A stretch of 64,000 nucleotides of DNA from Candidatus Thalassarchaeaceae archaeon (lineage in GTDB: Archaea > Thermoplasmatota > Poseidoniia > Poseidoniales > Thalassarchaeaceae): positions 1 through 64,000 of the forward strand of contig JASLNR010000048.1 of NCBI GenBank assembly GCA_030745885.1. Direction: 5' to 3'. Within the stretch, counting starts at the first letter, position 1, and every line of letters begins with the position of its first letter. Positions 16,664 to 25,837 of this stretch are shown here, piece after piece. Both the position numbers and the translations under genes were made by a program. The notes beneath the pieces were generated by a model. The model worked only from the letters and a program-made list of their open reading frames with translations. It searched no databases and had not been told where the DNA came from.

Positions 16664-18649
16664 TCAGATTTCACTATTGTTTCCAAATAGTGAAATCGGT
16701 TTCGCACTCTCAAGCGGTGGGAATGGAAGCATCTCGATTTCATAGTTGTTGACATTATTGTTAGCCGCCCATGCTTTGGACCAGAGATTCAACTCCTCGG
16801 AGTTGAGATACGATGCGAGGACCGCCAAACCCTTCTCAAGCCCTCCAAACTCAGCAACCAGCCTTCCGACGACTTGGTTTGGTAGATCGAGGAAGCTCAC
16901 AGAGTTTCCGAGTACGCATCCGGAAGGAATGACTGCCCAGAGTAGACGCCTCTCCATTTGGGGGCCGGCCATCGCTTGGCAGGCGATTCTCGACGGTCCC
17001 AGCATGTCCGAGGGACCATTCCACAGGGCTTGGCTCCATCGGACGCCCTCCGGGACATCCGAATCGAAGGCAGGGTGTCGAAGCCTCACTTCTCCATCAA
17101 TAATCTCAATGTGCGCACCTCGGATGAGGGGGGACCCGCTCGGCTCGGCACCCCAATCAGAAATTTGTTTTGACCAGCTTCCACTATCTACCTCCCCCAC
17201 TCTCACGCGTATGGCCTTGCCATTGGGATTCAGCCACGTGCCCTCCTCGATAAGGCGTGGTTGATCAGCCAAGGTACCGATAGCTTCCAGCGTATTGCTC
17301 CGTTCCAGAGACGATCTGGGCATTTTCGGCACGGCCCATGAGGTATCGGTCCATATTGACCAAGGACCACGCTCCAGTTCAAGGAAGGGCGCACCTTTGT
17401 CAAGGCCCTTTCGGGCGGAAATGTCCCCCGAACGAAGCGGACCAAAACTCGTGAGGACCTCAGTTGTACCAGCGACGGTAATTCCCAGCACGGAGACTCC
17501 CTGTGCTCCAACGAGTGGGAGTTGTTGATTTTCATGGAATGACCACACGCTATCCCACTCGTTCTGCGAGACTATCACTTTTCTCAGTGGAGCACTACTC
17601 TTCTCTCGAAGGACAGATTCAGGAACAATCATTCTGACCCTCCCTCCCCTTTGGCTCAGTTGTAGAGCTCGCTCGATGTACAGCCTGTAGAGGTTGACAT
17701 TGCCCTTGATTGCGGAGAAGCGAGGTCTACCGTCAGGACCTTTGATCTGACGGAGTTCCTTGGACAAGTTTTTGCGCAGCCGGCTGCCTTCGGGATGACC
17801 TCGAAACCTGTCTTTAATCCTCAGCCATGGAGGCCTTGAAACTAGTAGTCTCGGACTTTCGTTCCACGGCCACTCGCCCCGTAAGGAATCAGCGCATCGA
17901 ACATTGCTCTCGATAATGAGATTGGCCTCATATCTACCTATGAGTGACTCGCTCCCCTCGCCTTCGAGATCAACCAGTCTCCGGCGTGCGAGGACAATGA
18001 GGAGCCGCTTGCGAGCGCTCTCCACGGCGATTTCTGATACATCCGCCAATTGTAATCCTTCCAGAAGCCTGAGTGTGTCCTCCTTCCGTTCCCGGGCACC
18101 CATCCCCCTACACCTATCTGCATGCATCCTAATGATGCGATCGGCGAACAGGCCTGCACCCACAGAGGGGTCAGCGAAAGGAAGAGGGATTCCGGACAGG
18201 GTCCGTGACTCGTCAGCTTCTTGATCGCCATCACCATCGAATGATTGCCCTATGATGTTTTCATTAAACTGTTCAGCAAAGATTCTGAAGCTTGGTGGCA
18301 GTGCAGTGAGCGACAGCGTCGCCGGCGGCTCTTTCTTTCTGTTCCTGCCATGATGCAACTCGTCGCATAGTATGGCATCCACAAACCTCACTGGCGTAGC
18401 ATAGACGCCACGAGGTGAGCGACCGTCACTCTCTGCCTCGTGTCTGGCGAGAAGGTGATCAAGTACGGAACCAGGATCGCTCAACAACCCCGCTGGTAAA
18501 GTGGGCCATCCCTTAGGAAGCGTAGCGGCAATGGGTTGGTTCTGCTTGGTCGCTAGAAGCCATGCGTCTAGCCAGCCTCCGATTTGCTCGACCCTTTCAG
18601 GGCATTTGTGATCGAGCCTTGCATACCAGCCCGAAGTCTCGCTCGCCAT
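16664..18649 (-). CDS. Eco57I/TaqI-like adenine-specific DNA methyltransferase homologue with altered catalytic motif
   Basis: 661 residues from ATG 18649 (MASETSGWYARLD; a TTG at 18685 gives 12 more). Gamma-class N6-adenine MTase features: motif I ADPSVGAGLFADRI (Asp160 to Phe168, AdoMet loop), ADVSEIAVESARKRL (acidic motif II), and NVNLYRLYIERALQLSQRGG then RVRMIVPESVLREK as in type IIG enzymes. The catalytic (N/D)PP(Y/F/W) motif reads LLVSRPPWLRIK, with Arg272 where Asn or Asp is expected. The C-terminal 350 residues resemble a target-recognition region. No PD-(D/E)xK nuclease motif was seen. It could be an inactive DNA-binding relative or an enzyme with unusual chemistry. Confidence 0.72.
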   Translation of the reverse strand: MASETSGWYARLDHKCPERVEQIGGWLDAWLLATKQNQPIAATLPKGWPTLPAGLLSDPGSVLDHLLARHEAESDGRSPRGVYATPVRFVDAILCDELHHGRNRKKEPPATLSLTALPPSFRIFAEQFNENIIGQSFDGDGDQEADESRTLSGIPLPFADPSVGAGLFADRIIRMHADRCRGMGARERKEDTLRLLEGLQLADVSEIAVESARKRLLIVLARRRLVDLEGEGSESLIGRYEANLIIESNVRCADSLRGEWPWNESPRLLVSRPPWLRIKDRFRGHPEGSRLRKNLSKELRQIKGPDGRPRFSAIKGNVNLYRLYIERALQLSQRGGRVRMIVPESVLREKSSAPLRKVIVSQNEWDSVWSFHENQQLPLVGAQGVSVLGITVAGTTEVLTSFGPLRSGDISARKGLDKGAPFLELERGPWSIWTDTSWAVPKMPRSSLERSNTLEAIGTLADQPRLIEEGTWLNPNGKAIRVRVGEVDSGSWSKQISDWGAEPSGSPLIRGAHIEIIDGEVRLRHPAFDSDVPEGVRWSQALWNGPSDMLGPSRIACQAMAGPQMERRLLWAVIPSGCVLGNSVSFLDLPNQVVGRLVAEFGGLEKGLAVLASYLNSEELNLWSKAWAANNNVNNYEIEMLPFPPLESAKPISLFGNNSEI

Positions 18650-18712
18650 TGTATGCACACCGCCCAAAACCTCATCTATTTTCAAAGGTTGTATGAGAGC
18701 AGTGGTTGTGGG

Positions 18713-19321
18713 TCAGCCATCAATCCCGAAGACATCTTGGTCTAACTCGATTACCTCTTTTCTCTGCAGCAGCCATGCCAAAGCCTCGTCAATCTCGTCA
18801 ACCCTGATGCCCAAAGGTTCCAGAGCATCACTGATTTTGTCGAAATGCACTCCGGTGTTGATCGCATGGGCCTCTTCGATAGTACTCATGATGTGCTCTG
18901 AGATGATAGTTAGTAGGGGGTCGTCCTCAGTACCCAGAGCACCTAGATCGACCAGTGGGGCGGCCTCTTCCGAATCTTGGCTCTTTTCACCCTTATCACA
19001 GGTTGACGGTTCATACACATCAAACAGGTTTCTTTGATGCGGATCCTTCCAAGAGTCCTCTTGTACAGCCTCTCGCTTCCTCTTCAATTTCTTCACAAGA
19101 GCCTCTATTCTGTGAAGTCGTTGTTCGAGCCTGAGACGTTCCCTTCCTAAGTGAGCCTCGACTAATTCAAGCTCTTCCGTTGCCCTCTCGTTAAGCCACT
19201 TGGACAGATCCCATTGGGGATCGAGTCGCAGCATCGCCTCCCAAAGTCGCGCAACGGAATCTGGAAGTGTCCTGACGTCAATTCTGGATCCCTTCTTTCC
19301 TCCCCCAGGGGCACGTTCCAT
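18713..19321 (-). CDS. Coiled-coil and winged-helix-like protein paired with the methyltransferase homologue
   Basis: 202 residues, not recognised as a named family. After a basic N-terminus (APGGGKKGSRIDVRTL) comes a long charged helix, EELELVEAHLGRERLRLEQ through RIEALVKKLKRKREAV (about 50-95), likely a coiled coil, then an acidic linker, and a C-terminal domain FDKISDALEPLGIRVDEIDE plus ALAWLLQRKEVIELDQDVFGI that looks like a winged helix. It is upstream of the methyltransferase-like gene on the same strand, 27-63 bases away depending on that start, so the products probably act together on DNA. Confidence 0.6.
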   Translation of the reverse strand: MERAPGGGKKGSRIDVRTLPDSVARLWEAMLRLDPQWDLSKWLNERATEELELVEAHLGRERLRLEQRLHRIEALVKKLKRKREAVQEDSWKDPHQRNLFDVYEPSTCDKGEKSQDSEEAAPLVDLGALGTEDDPLLTIISEHIMSTIEEAHAINTGVHFDKISDALEPLGIRVDEIDEALAWLLQRKEVIELDQDVFGIDG

Positions 19322-19419
19322 GTACAGAGACAGCCTCTCGACCGTCTATGAATTATCGCACGCCGATTCCTGATTTCTCATGGGTCGTATTGATGAATGA
19401 AAAGCAGGTGCCCTGACCG

Positions 19420-20607
19420 ATGGCACCCTACCGATTGACCATCTTGCCTGGTGACGGTACGGGCCGAGAGGTAATTGCAGAGGCCAAACGAGTCATTGAC
19501 AAATTCGAACAGTTCGGCCCACTCTCGTTCGATATCACCGAGATACCCTGCGGCGGCCAATACTATCTGGAAACCGGGGAGGAGTGGCCTGAGGGTTCGT
19601 TCAAGCACTGCCGAGACAACTCTGACGCCATTCTAGTTGGTGCCGTGGGCTGGCCGGACGCTCATCTTCCCAATGGCGATGTAGCGGGGGGCCAGGTTCT
19701 TCTCGGCTTGAGATCCGCCCTTGATCTCTATGCCAACGTAAGACCAGTCAAGCTGTTCCAAGGGGTTCATCACAAGGTGCACGGAGTGTTCAAAGACGTT
19801 TGGGACCCCAATCTAGTTGATATGGTCCTAGTTCGAGAGAACACCGAAGGACTCTATCACGCTCTCCTACGCCGATCCGGCAGGGCTGCCCAAGGGGGCG
19901 AGAAGGACGAACCCATCTCCATCGATCATTTTCCCGGACTGAACGGGCACGTCGAGTGGGACGCTAGGCCTATTTCTCGTCAGGGCAGCGAGCGAGTCAT
20001 CAAGTTCGCCTTCAACCTTGCAGAGCGACGCGAGTCCCGCTTTGGAGTTTCCCAGAAGGTGACATGTGTTGACAAGAGCAACGTAACTAGGGGGTGCCGC
20101 CTTTTCAGGAAGATCTTCAGGGAGGTCGCGAGAGAGCACGAAGGAGTCGAATCCAACGAGGCCTATATCGACGCGTTTACTATGTGGCTGGTCCGAAATC
20201 CGGAGGAATTGAACGTCGTCGTACTCCCAAATATGTTTGGCGACATTGCTACCGACCTCGCTTCAGTCTTGCAAGGCGGCATGGGAATGGCAGCCAGTGC
20301 CAACATCGGAGATCAGCACATGCTTTTCGAACCAGTACACGGCTCTTCACCAAAGCACGCTGGCCAGAACAAGGTCAACCCCATCGCTGCAATCTCCTCG
20401 GTCCAACTAATGTTCGAAACCCTCGGCTCGCGTCATGAGGATCCCGACGCAGCATCCTGTTCGGACCTGTTAGAGCAGGCAATCACAGAGCACCTCTCAT
20501 CAGGCGGCCCTGTGACCTATGATATCGGAGGCAAGGCATCGACCTCCGAAGTCGGTGAGGCCATAGCCAACCGTTGTGAAGACCTGCTAAAGAAACAGTT
20601 TTCCTAG
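19420..20607 (+). CDS. Isocitrate/isopropylmalate dehydrogenase family enzyme
   Basis: 395 residues, beta-decarboxylating dehydrogenase. [15 protein letters not shown] starts the NAD(P) domain, [11 protein letters not shown] and [20 protein letters not shown] hold substrate-binding Arg and catalytic Lys, and [15 protein letters not shown] holds the metal-binding Asp residues; [18 protein letters not shown] is the nucleotide site. It oxidises a 2-hydroxy-3-carboxy acid and decarboxylates it. 3-Isopropylmalate, homoisocitrate and tartrate enzymes cannot be separated by eye, and no leu genes flank it. Its end overlaps the convergent gene by four bases. Confidence 0.88.
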   Translation: MAPYRLTILPGDGTGREVIAEAKRVIDKFEQFGPLSFDITEIPCGGQYYLETGEEWPEGSFKHCRDNSDAILVGAVGWPDAHLPNGDVAGGQVLLGLRSALDLYANVRPVKLFQGVHHKVHGVFKDVWDPNLVDMVLVRENTEGLYHALLRRSGRAAQGGEKDEPISIDHFPGLNGHVEWDARPISRQGSERVIKFAFNLAERRESRFGVSQKVTCVDKSNVTRGCRLFRKIFREVAREHEGVESNEAYIDAFTMWLVRNPEELNVVVLPNMFGDIATDLASVLQGGMGMAASANIGDQHMLFEPVHGSSPKHAGQNKVNPIAAISSVQLMFETLGSRHEDPDAASCSDLLEQAITEHLSSGGPVTYDIGGKASTSEVGEAIANRCEDLLKKQFS

Positions 20608-21389
20608 ACGCGCTCAAGAGCGCCTGCCATGATATGCAACGCATCACGAAGAACTCGTTGGTTGTCCCATTGAGTGGGCTCATTCTGACAAGCGATGGCC
20701 TCCTTCACCAGCGCCTCGGAGGCTCTAGCCACCTCATCTACAATCGTTACTGACGCCATCATTGAGGTCCTAGATAGTGGATTCAGATCGATTACCAGGA
20801 CCTCCTTGCCCAGATTTATCAGTGCCTTGCAACGGTCACCGTCTTCGAGTGGGACAAGTACCGTGTCCGCGCTTCCAATGCCCTCAGCGCTGCAAATAGA
20901 TCGAGGCCCAATCAATCCCTCTATCCGACCGTCCTCCTCAGCACCCATCAGTAGTACCGAACCGACCGCGTTGGACCAGTCTCCTACATACCCCTCGGGA
21001 GCCCCTTTATCACTCACAGCCTCTCTTTGTTCTTTAAGGAGTGATAGCAGTCCTTCGACTCTCTCCGCGCTGCGATAGTACAGATTGACCTCTATAGGGC
21101 ATCCGATGACCGCGGCCACACGAATCAGACTCTCGCCTGCGAGCACCACGGTGTTTCCATTTACCGAGATTACGGGACGCGCAGCCGCTCGAAGCCTTGC
21201 CGCCACTTCCCGAATGGCGAGAAGGGAGGTCCCGGAGGTCTTCTCGCCGAGGAGATAGTCGTAGGCCTCGCCACGGCCGTGTGCTATCATCGCAGATTCG
21301 GCAAGCAGACCCTTTTCAGCGGCATCGACAAGCTTCTGCCTAGCCAATAGCGAGTCCCTTCGAGGATGGCTCTCCGAGATTTCTGCCAT
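20604..21389 (-). CDS. 4-phosphopantoate--beta-alanine ligase (archaeal phosphopantothenate synthetase)
   Basis: 261 residues. The archaeal PPS signature is clear: SHPRRDSLLARQKLVDAAEK, then MIAHGRGEAYDYLLGEKT, and PVISVNGNTVVLAGE. It joins 4-phosphopantoate and beta-alanine with ATP, the archaeal route to coenzyme A that replaces bacterial PanC/PanK order. LVPLEDGDRCKALINLGKEVLVIDLNPLSR near the C-terminus is also typical. Directly abuts nadC upstream (stop at 21390), so it is the last gene of a pcc1-nadC-PPS run. Confidence 0.9.
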   Translation of the reverse strand: MAEISESHPRRDSLLARQKLVDAAEKGLLAESAMIAHGRGEAYDYLLGEKTSGTSLLAIREVAARLRAAARPVISVNGNTVVLAGESLIRVAAVIGCPIEVNLYYRSAERVEGLLSLLKEQREAVSDKGAPEGYVGDWSNAVGSVLLMGAEEDGRIEGLIGPRSICSAEGIGSADTVLVPLEDGDRCKALINLGKEVLVIDLNPLSRTSMMASVTIVDEVARASEALVKEAIACQNEPTQWDNQRVLRDALHIMAGALERV

Positions 21390-22400
21390 TCAAGCCCCTC
21401 CTTCGAAAAGCATTGAGAGATCGAGTGGAGCAACCCCCCTGTTGAGGGCGCTTGAAGAGACAACATCGACCCCACTCCCGGTCCACTCTGACAGTGAGTC
21501 CAGCCCCACTCCGCCTGAACCTTCAAGCAAACACCATTGTCGCAATTCGCTTTCGGATAGTATCTCATCAACCCGTCGGGCCTCCTCTGGCCCCATGTTG
21601 TCTAGTAATATCACGACTCTTTCCCTACCACCCCGAATTTTCTGTACATGGCTCCAAGTCGAGGCTACGACCAACGCCTGCTCGGTCTCACGCACTTCGA
21701 ACACAGTGAACTCGGCATGTTCGTCCATGTCCATCGAGCTCACAACCCTAGTCAACGCATCTGCATCGCTCTCCCCGCCCCTCTTCGTTGCAGCAAGGTC
21801 GTTCTCTTTTATCATCAGAGAGTCGCCCCTACTCAATCTATGCGTTAGGCCACCACCAACATGGACGGCCCATTTATCCAGAAGCCCCCAATCCGTTTTT
21901 CTCGTGGCTGCAACTCTGATTTCACCAGCGACCTCCGACCAAAGCGCCACATTGGTTGCTATTCCCGAAAGACCACCAAGTATGTTCAGTAGTATCCGTT
22001 CGATCTGTAGGACTTGGATGGAATTCCCAAGAATCTCTAGGATTACATAGCCTTCGGATATTTCCCCTCCCTCCGTGACATGCCTCACGATTTCGCACTC
22101 ATCGAAATGACGTTCCAATAATCGTTCGATTATAGGAATGCCACAGATTCTGCCCGGTTGGCGAGAGACAACTCTCGCCACGACCTCCCCCTCAGGTCCT
22201 CTCCCTCCTCCATGCTCATCTGAGACCATCGCATCCACCCAACCATCTATGGAATTGAGGAATAGGTCAGTAGGACTCCCGGTCTCGAAGTTACCCGACC
22301 ACAGAAGGGAGGATCGGTCATGTGGGATTGATTTCACAGGATTACGTGACGATGCCACGTATTGAAGGGTGCGAACCATCGCGTTGGGTAATCGACCCAT
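21390..22400 (-). CDS. nadC: Nicotinate-nucleotide pyrophosphorylase (quinolinate phosphoribosyltransferase)
   Basis: 336 residues from ATG 22400. Converts quinolinate and PRPP to nicotinate mononucleotide in NAD synthesis. Motifs: ERILLNILGGLSGIATNVAL, AATRKTDWGLLDKWAVHVGG with GLTHRLSRGDSLMIKEND (substrate Arg/His/Lys cluster), VILLDNMGPEEARR, and LEGSGGVGLDSLSEWTGSGV (phosphate-binding end). The start codon overlaps the pcc1 stop as TGATG, so translation is coupled. The N-terminal 45 residues (SRNPVKSIPHDRSS) are longer than in bacterial NadC. Confidence 0.9.
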   Translation of the reverse strand: MGRLPNAMVRTLQYVASSRNPVKSIPHDRSSLLWSGNFETGSPTDLFLNSIDGWVDAMVSDEHGGGRGPEGEVVARVVSRQPGRICGIPIIERLLERHFDECEIVRHVTEGGEISEGYVILEILGNSIQVLQIERILLNILGGLSGIATNVALWSEVAGEIRVAATRKTDWGLLDKWAVHVGGGLTHRLSRGDSLMIKENDLAATKRGGESDADALTRVVSSMDMDEHAEFTVFEVRETEQALVVASTWSHVQKIRGGRERVVILLDNMGPEEARRVDEILSESELRQWCLLEGSGGVGLDSLSEWTGSGVDVVSSSALNRGVAPLDLSMLFEGGA

Positions 22401-22675
22401 CAATCGACTGCATCCAGACCCGCCTCCACAGCAGCAAGGCAGGCAAGGATGTCATCCACCGTCGACCTCGTCTTCCCCAGGGGCCCAGATCGCACGATGA
22501 TTCGTAATTTGACCTCGCCATCTCCATCTGATAACGATGCCTCGAACACATCCGGATCATCAGGAATGATAGCAGCCATCAGGGCCTCCGCACGCCCTCT
22601 ATCCCCCATCCAGACAATTTCAGCCTCGGTACCTCCCATGCTGCGACGACCTATGGAAATCCTATGCATCTTCAC
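22400..22675 (-). CDS. pcc1: KEOPS subunit Pcc1-like protein
   Basis: 91 residues from GTG 22675 (ATG 22669 is two codons in). The pattern AEALMAAIIPDDPDVFEASL, then KLRIIVRSGPLGKTRSTVDD and ILACLAAVEAGLD matches the small Pcc1 fold: a helix, strands and a C-terminal helix beginning after an S/TR-S/T turn. Pcc1 dimerises Kae1 in the complex that makes t6A37 in tRNAs reading ANN codons. A Sua5/YrdC protein, the upstream enzyme of the same pathway, is encoded at 60.2-60.8 kb in this window. Confidence 0.78.
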   Translation of the reverse strand: MKMHRISIGRRSMGGTEAEIVWMGDRGRAEALMAAIIPDDPDVFEASLSDGDGEVKLRIIVRSGPLGKTRSTVDDILACLAAVEAGLDAVD

Positions 22676-22689
22676 TTTGTCGTTGTGCC

Positions 22690-23808
22690 TCAGACTCCCC
22701 AGAACCTGTTTCCAGAACCCAGATCATCATCTTCGGAGAATGATTGAACCACGGTCCTGAGCAGATAGTAGATAATCACAGAGAACACAGGTAGCCCCCA
22801 GTCCTCGGAGACCTGTGACACCACGAGGACGTAGTCTCCTTCGGTAATGACTTGTAGCATGACCTTGAGAATCGCATCAGCGAAGGTGTAGATTACGCCG
22901 CTCAGACCGAGTAGAAGCACGCTCCGTCCGGTGAAGGTCCCCTCCTTCCAGCGCAAGACGCCTAGGGACAGTGCGAACGAAAACAGCGAGATCAGGATCC
23001 ATGGAAGAACATCGTCGAGTGTTTTCGTAATAAGCCACAAGAGTCCTTCATCGGGGGTGGGACCCGTCATCTTCTGGTACGAGAGGAGCACAGCTAGTAG
23101 TATTGAAACAATCGAGAGCCCCCATAGCAAGGAGGAGAATAGACCTCCAGAGGCACTCTCCCTCATGTCCATCATCAGGCGTTCCATCTGCTGCTCCCAC
23201 CCAAGCCCCTTGCCAAGAAGCCAGATTCCCATGATGAGTGGTAGCGCCCCAATGAGCGCGATCCCATTAGGCAATATTAGCCCAAGACCCAGAATCATCA
23301 GGAAGATTGCCAAGGGCACCAGGAGACGTGCCCTGAACCTGGGGTCCTCAACGGCTTTGATGATGTAGTAGTATGTCCCCTCGATGCCTTTGGACTGCCT
23401 GACGATAATCTTCTCTACGGTGTCGACCCTTATCCTCGAAGTGACAATCGGCAGAGACGCCTCATCGTCCGCCCCATCTGTGACCAGCAGTGCGCTGTCA
23501 GGTTGGAAATCTTGAATCACCTCATCCAATTGGCTGGCAATCGCTCGATCGCTCCTCGGACCAACCCTAACATCACCAGTCAAGATGGCGATTTCGACCT
23601 CGTCATTGGCCTCCGCGTTCTCTGCAATCCTATCGTGGTGGTGGAGCGCACCCAGAATCGCGTTGGTATCGGATTCTTCTGGATCGGCTATACCAAGCCT
23701 CAAGGCGGCAGTCAAGGTGGACTTGCGCCCTACCACCGGCCCCCTGATCCCGGCCTTGACACCGAGATCGTTGTCCCTATCGATTGTGAGGACGAGTGTG
23801 CGAACCAT
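22690..23808 (-). CDS. DUF373 family integral membrane protein
   Basis: 372 residues. The N-terminal soluble domain begins VRTLVLTIDRDNDLG with a DxDND-type acidic motif and GPVVGRKSTLTAALRLGIADPEESD, characteristic of the archaeal DUF373 family, then a Rossmann-like core (DSALLVTDGADDE). The C-terminal half has about six transmembrane segments (e.g. LLVPLAIFLMILGLGLIL, LLWGLSIVSILLAVLLS, VFSVIIYYLLRTVV). Function unknown. It is co-directional with priL upstream and pcc1 downstream. Confidence 0.85.
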   Translation of the reverse strand: MVRTLVLTIDRDNDLGVKAGIRGPVVGRKSTLTAALRLGIADPEESDTNAILGALHHHDRIAENAEANDEVEIAILTGDVRVGPRSDRAIASQLDEVIQDFQPDSALLVTDGADDEASLPIVTSRIRVDTVEKIIVRQSKGIEGTYYYIIKAVEDPRFRARLLVPLAIFLMILGLGLILPNGIALIGALPLIMGIWLLGKGLGWEQQMERLMMDMRESASGGLFSSLLWGLSIVSILLAVLLSYQKMTGPTPDEGLLWLITKTLDDVLPWILISLFSFALSLGVLRWKEGTFTGRSVLLLGLSGVIYTFADAILKVMLQVITEGDYVLVVSQVSEDWGLPVFSVIIYYLLRTVVQSFSEDDDLGSGNRFWGV

Positions 23809-23845
23809 GTTCCCCTCCGTTTGCTTGCACTTGGGGTACCCCCAC

Positions 23846-25015
23846 TTATGAGGAATTGGCCGAATCGCTCCCCTCTTCCTCGACTACTGAAGACCCGGGA
23901 TTTGACGAGTCTTGATATCGGCGCCTCTGCTTGGCCCTGATGTACTTCAGGGGATGCGTCATCCACTCTTGGTCACATAGCGAATCGTCACCCGGCTGAG
24001 CAGGGCACCTAGCATTCGTCTTCAGCGCCGCGCATCCGTGGGGCGTGTAACCACGTTCGTAGATCTGGCTTACTTGATAAGAAGTTGTCTCAGCCTCGTA
24101 GTCAGGGGCATTGGCAAAGAAGTTGCAGGTCTGTTCCCTAGCGAGTCCGAGGGCGCGCGAGAATGCCGCTAGAAATACCCTCCCCACATGGTTGACGTTT
24201 ACCCCCTGGTTCAACTCGGATACTGCCGATTCGAAGCACGGTGGCCAATCCTCACGAATAGCAGCGGTCATAGGCATCTCAGCCTCGACACGTTCCGACA
24301 GAAGGCCCGTGATACGCTCAACGGGCTCAGAGAACCTCGCAGCGAACTCGTCGTCCATTCTCTCCATTCTTTCTAGGCAACTCCTATGGAGGTGCTCCCG
24401 AATCCTTTCCTTGATTAGCCTCGCAGTCCTCTCTCTGCTCGATTCTCCAGCCCCAGCATCCAAGCATACCCACCCGTCACGAACGGGCCTATTTACCAGC
24501 CTCCAATAGTTGCCCGATATTCGTGGGCACAACTCGATGAAATCAGCTAGTGGAACCCAGTACTCGACGCCTCTGGAACCATTGTCATCCGCTCTGATGC
24601 CGGAGAGGTAGGAATCTGAGATTTTTGGAAAACTCTCACTATCGATCCCTAGAAGGCGATCAGCCCTGCCCGCCTCCCCTTCAATCCATCTAGCAAGCAA
24701 CCTCTCGTCGAACGATGCACAAACAACCAGCATCGCGTGGAGGAATGATAGGGCCTCCGTCATCCTCCCAACCTCAGTAGATATGTCAATGGTCGCCACC
24801 TCTTCTATTCCGCCCTCCTGAAGTACCGAATCCACTAACCTGACCCGCCCCCTTATCCTCACATCCTCGAGCCACGGAGCATCGATTAACTCCTCGATAG
24901 AGATTCCACCCTCCTCCAGAATCCTCTTGATGAATTCGCTGCCCTGAGGAAGAAAGGGATAACGAGCGAGCATCTCGTCGTCATCGATTAGCGGTAGGCC
25001 TAGTGGCATGGGCAT
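23846..25015 (-). CDS. priL: DNA primase large subunit PriL
   Basis: 389 residues. The C-terminal Fe-S domain has Cys260 (WPPCFES), Cys328 (HGCAALKT), Cys337 (NARCPAQ) and Cys347 (SLCDQEW) as the likely [4Fe-4S] ligands, with YQVSQIYERGYTPHGC between, a pattern shared with archaeal and eukaryotic PriL/p58. The N-terminal half is helical (LLARWIEGEAGRADRLLG). It pairs with PriS to make replication primers; priS is not in this window. The last 30 residues are a polar, probably disordered tail. Confidence 0.9.
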   Translation of the reverse strand: MPMPLGLPLIDDDEMLARYPFLPQGSEFIKRILEEGGISIEELIDAPWLEDVRIRGRVRLVDSVLQEGGIEEVATIDISTEVGRMTEALSFLHAMLVVCASFDERLLARWIEGEAGRADRLLGIDSESFPKISDSYLSGIRADDNGSRGVEYWVPLADFIELCPRISGNYWRLVNRPVRDGWVCLDAGAGESSRERTARLIKERIREHLHRSCLERMERMDDEFAARFSEPVERITGLLSERVEAEMPMTAAIREDWPPCFESAVSELNQGVNVNHVGRVFLAAFSRALGLAREQTCNFFANAPDYEAETTSYQVSQIYERGYTPHGCAALKTNARCPAQPGDDSLCDQEWMTHPLKYIRAKQRRRYQDSSNPGSSVVEEEGSDSANSS

Positions 25016-25072
25016 GGGTATGCAACTCTGCGCGAGGGTTATTCAACACTCACCGAGTCCTTCCACTGGAGC

Positions 25073-25837
25073 ATGTCTGGCGGCGAAGCACCAACAGACC
25101 TTTCTCCCGTTGATCCGGTATTGATTGATCTTCAGGATGAAGTGCGTGAGTTCTTCAACTGGGACCTAAGGGATGACGTTGATAGCGCACAACGCCTAAT
25201 CGCGAGAGTCGAGGCGTCGGAAATTGGGTTGTGGGATAGGCACAACCGCCTCGCCTCAATCTCACACCTCTTCCGAAGACTAGTTATAAGAGGTTCCGAG
25301 GTAGCAGTTCTTGGATCTGCAATCGACCCCCAGGATCTGATTCCAATCCTTGAGCGTCCGATGCTTTTCGTAGCAGCCGATGGCGCTTCAGCGGTGCTTT
25401 CAGAGCTACCCGGTTCACTGTCAGAGAAGGCGTGGTCCCGACTGGTATGTGTTGTTAGTGACGCTGACGGGGGAGATGGGACCGAGCAGGCAGTCAGGCG
25501 ATCCATCCCTATAGTTCTCCATGCCCATGGTGATAACAAGCAAGAGTGGGGTGCATTATTGGATATCGCCGAGATCTCACCCAATCCACCCAGTCTTATA
25601 CTAACCCATCAGGCTCCCATGGACATCGAGGGGATGCATAACCCAGGGGGATTTACCGATGGGGACAGGGCGGTTTGCTTCCTCAGGGCACTCGGCGTCA
25701 GAACGAATCGAATTTCAGTTCTAGGGACGAGTACGGATTATGTCGGCCGTTGGTCGGGAATCACTCAAGAGGAAACCAAACTCCAGAAACTGAGATGGAT
25801 GGCTAGATTCTTGGATATTCTAGGGGTAGGGTTGTAA
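25073..25837 (+). CDS. mptE: 6-hydroxymethyl-7,8-dihydropterin diphosphokinase, archaeal MptE type (DUF115)
   Basis: 254 residues. DUF115/MptE features: VAVLGSAIDPQ, MLFVAADGASAVL, CVVSDADGGDG (acidic metal site), PIVLHAHGDNKQEW, and GGFTDGDRAVCFLRALG. It transfers diphosphate from ATP to 6-hydroxymethyl-dihydropterin in tetrahydrofolate or methanopterin synthesis; which pterin this organism uses cannot be decided here. The GTF-like domain is preceded by about 60 helical residues (DLQDEVREFFNWDLRDDVDS). Divergent from priL, and its stop is directly beside the convergent next gene. Confidence 0.85.
   Translation: MSGGEAPTDLSPVDPVLIDLQDEVREFFNWDLRDDVDSAQRLIARVEASEIGLWDRHNRLASISHLFRRLVIRGSEVAVLGSAIDPQDLIPILERPMLFVAADGASAVLSELPGSLSEKAWSRLVCVVSDADGGDGTEQAVRRSIPIVLHAHGDNKQEWGALLDIAEISPNPPSLILTHQAPMDIEGMHNPGGFTDGDRAVCFLRALGVRTNRISVLGTSTDYVGRWSGITQEETKLQKLRWMARFLDILGVGL

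Noticed and set aside
16664..19321. Complete restriction-modification or BREX-type defence system
   Set aside because: Only a methyltransferase-like protein with an altered motif and one small partner are present; no nuclease, PglZ, BrxC or helicase gene is next to them.
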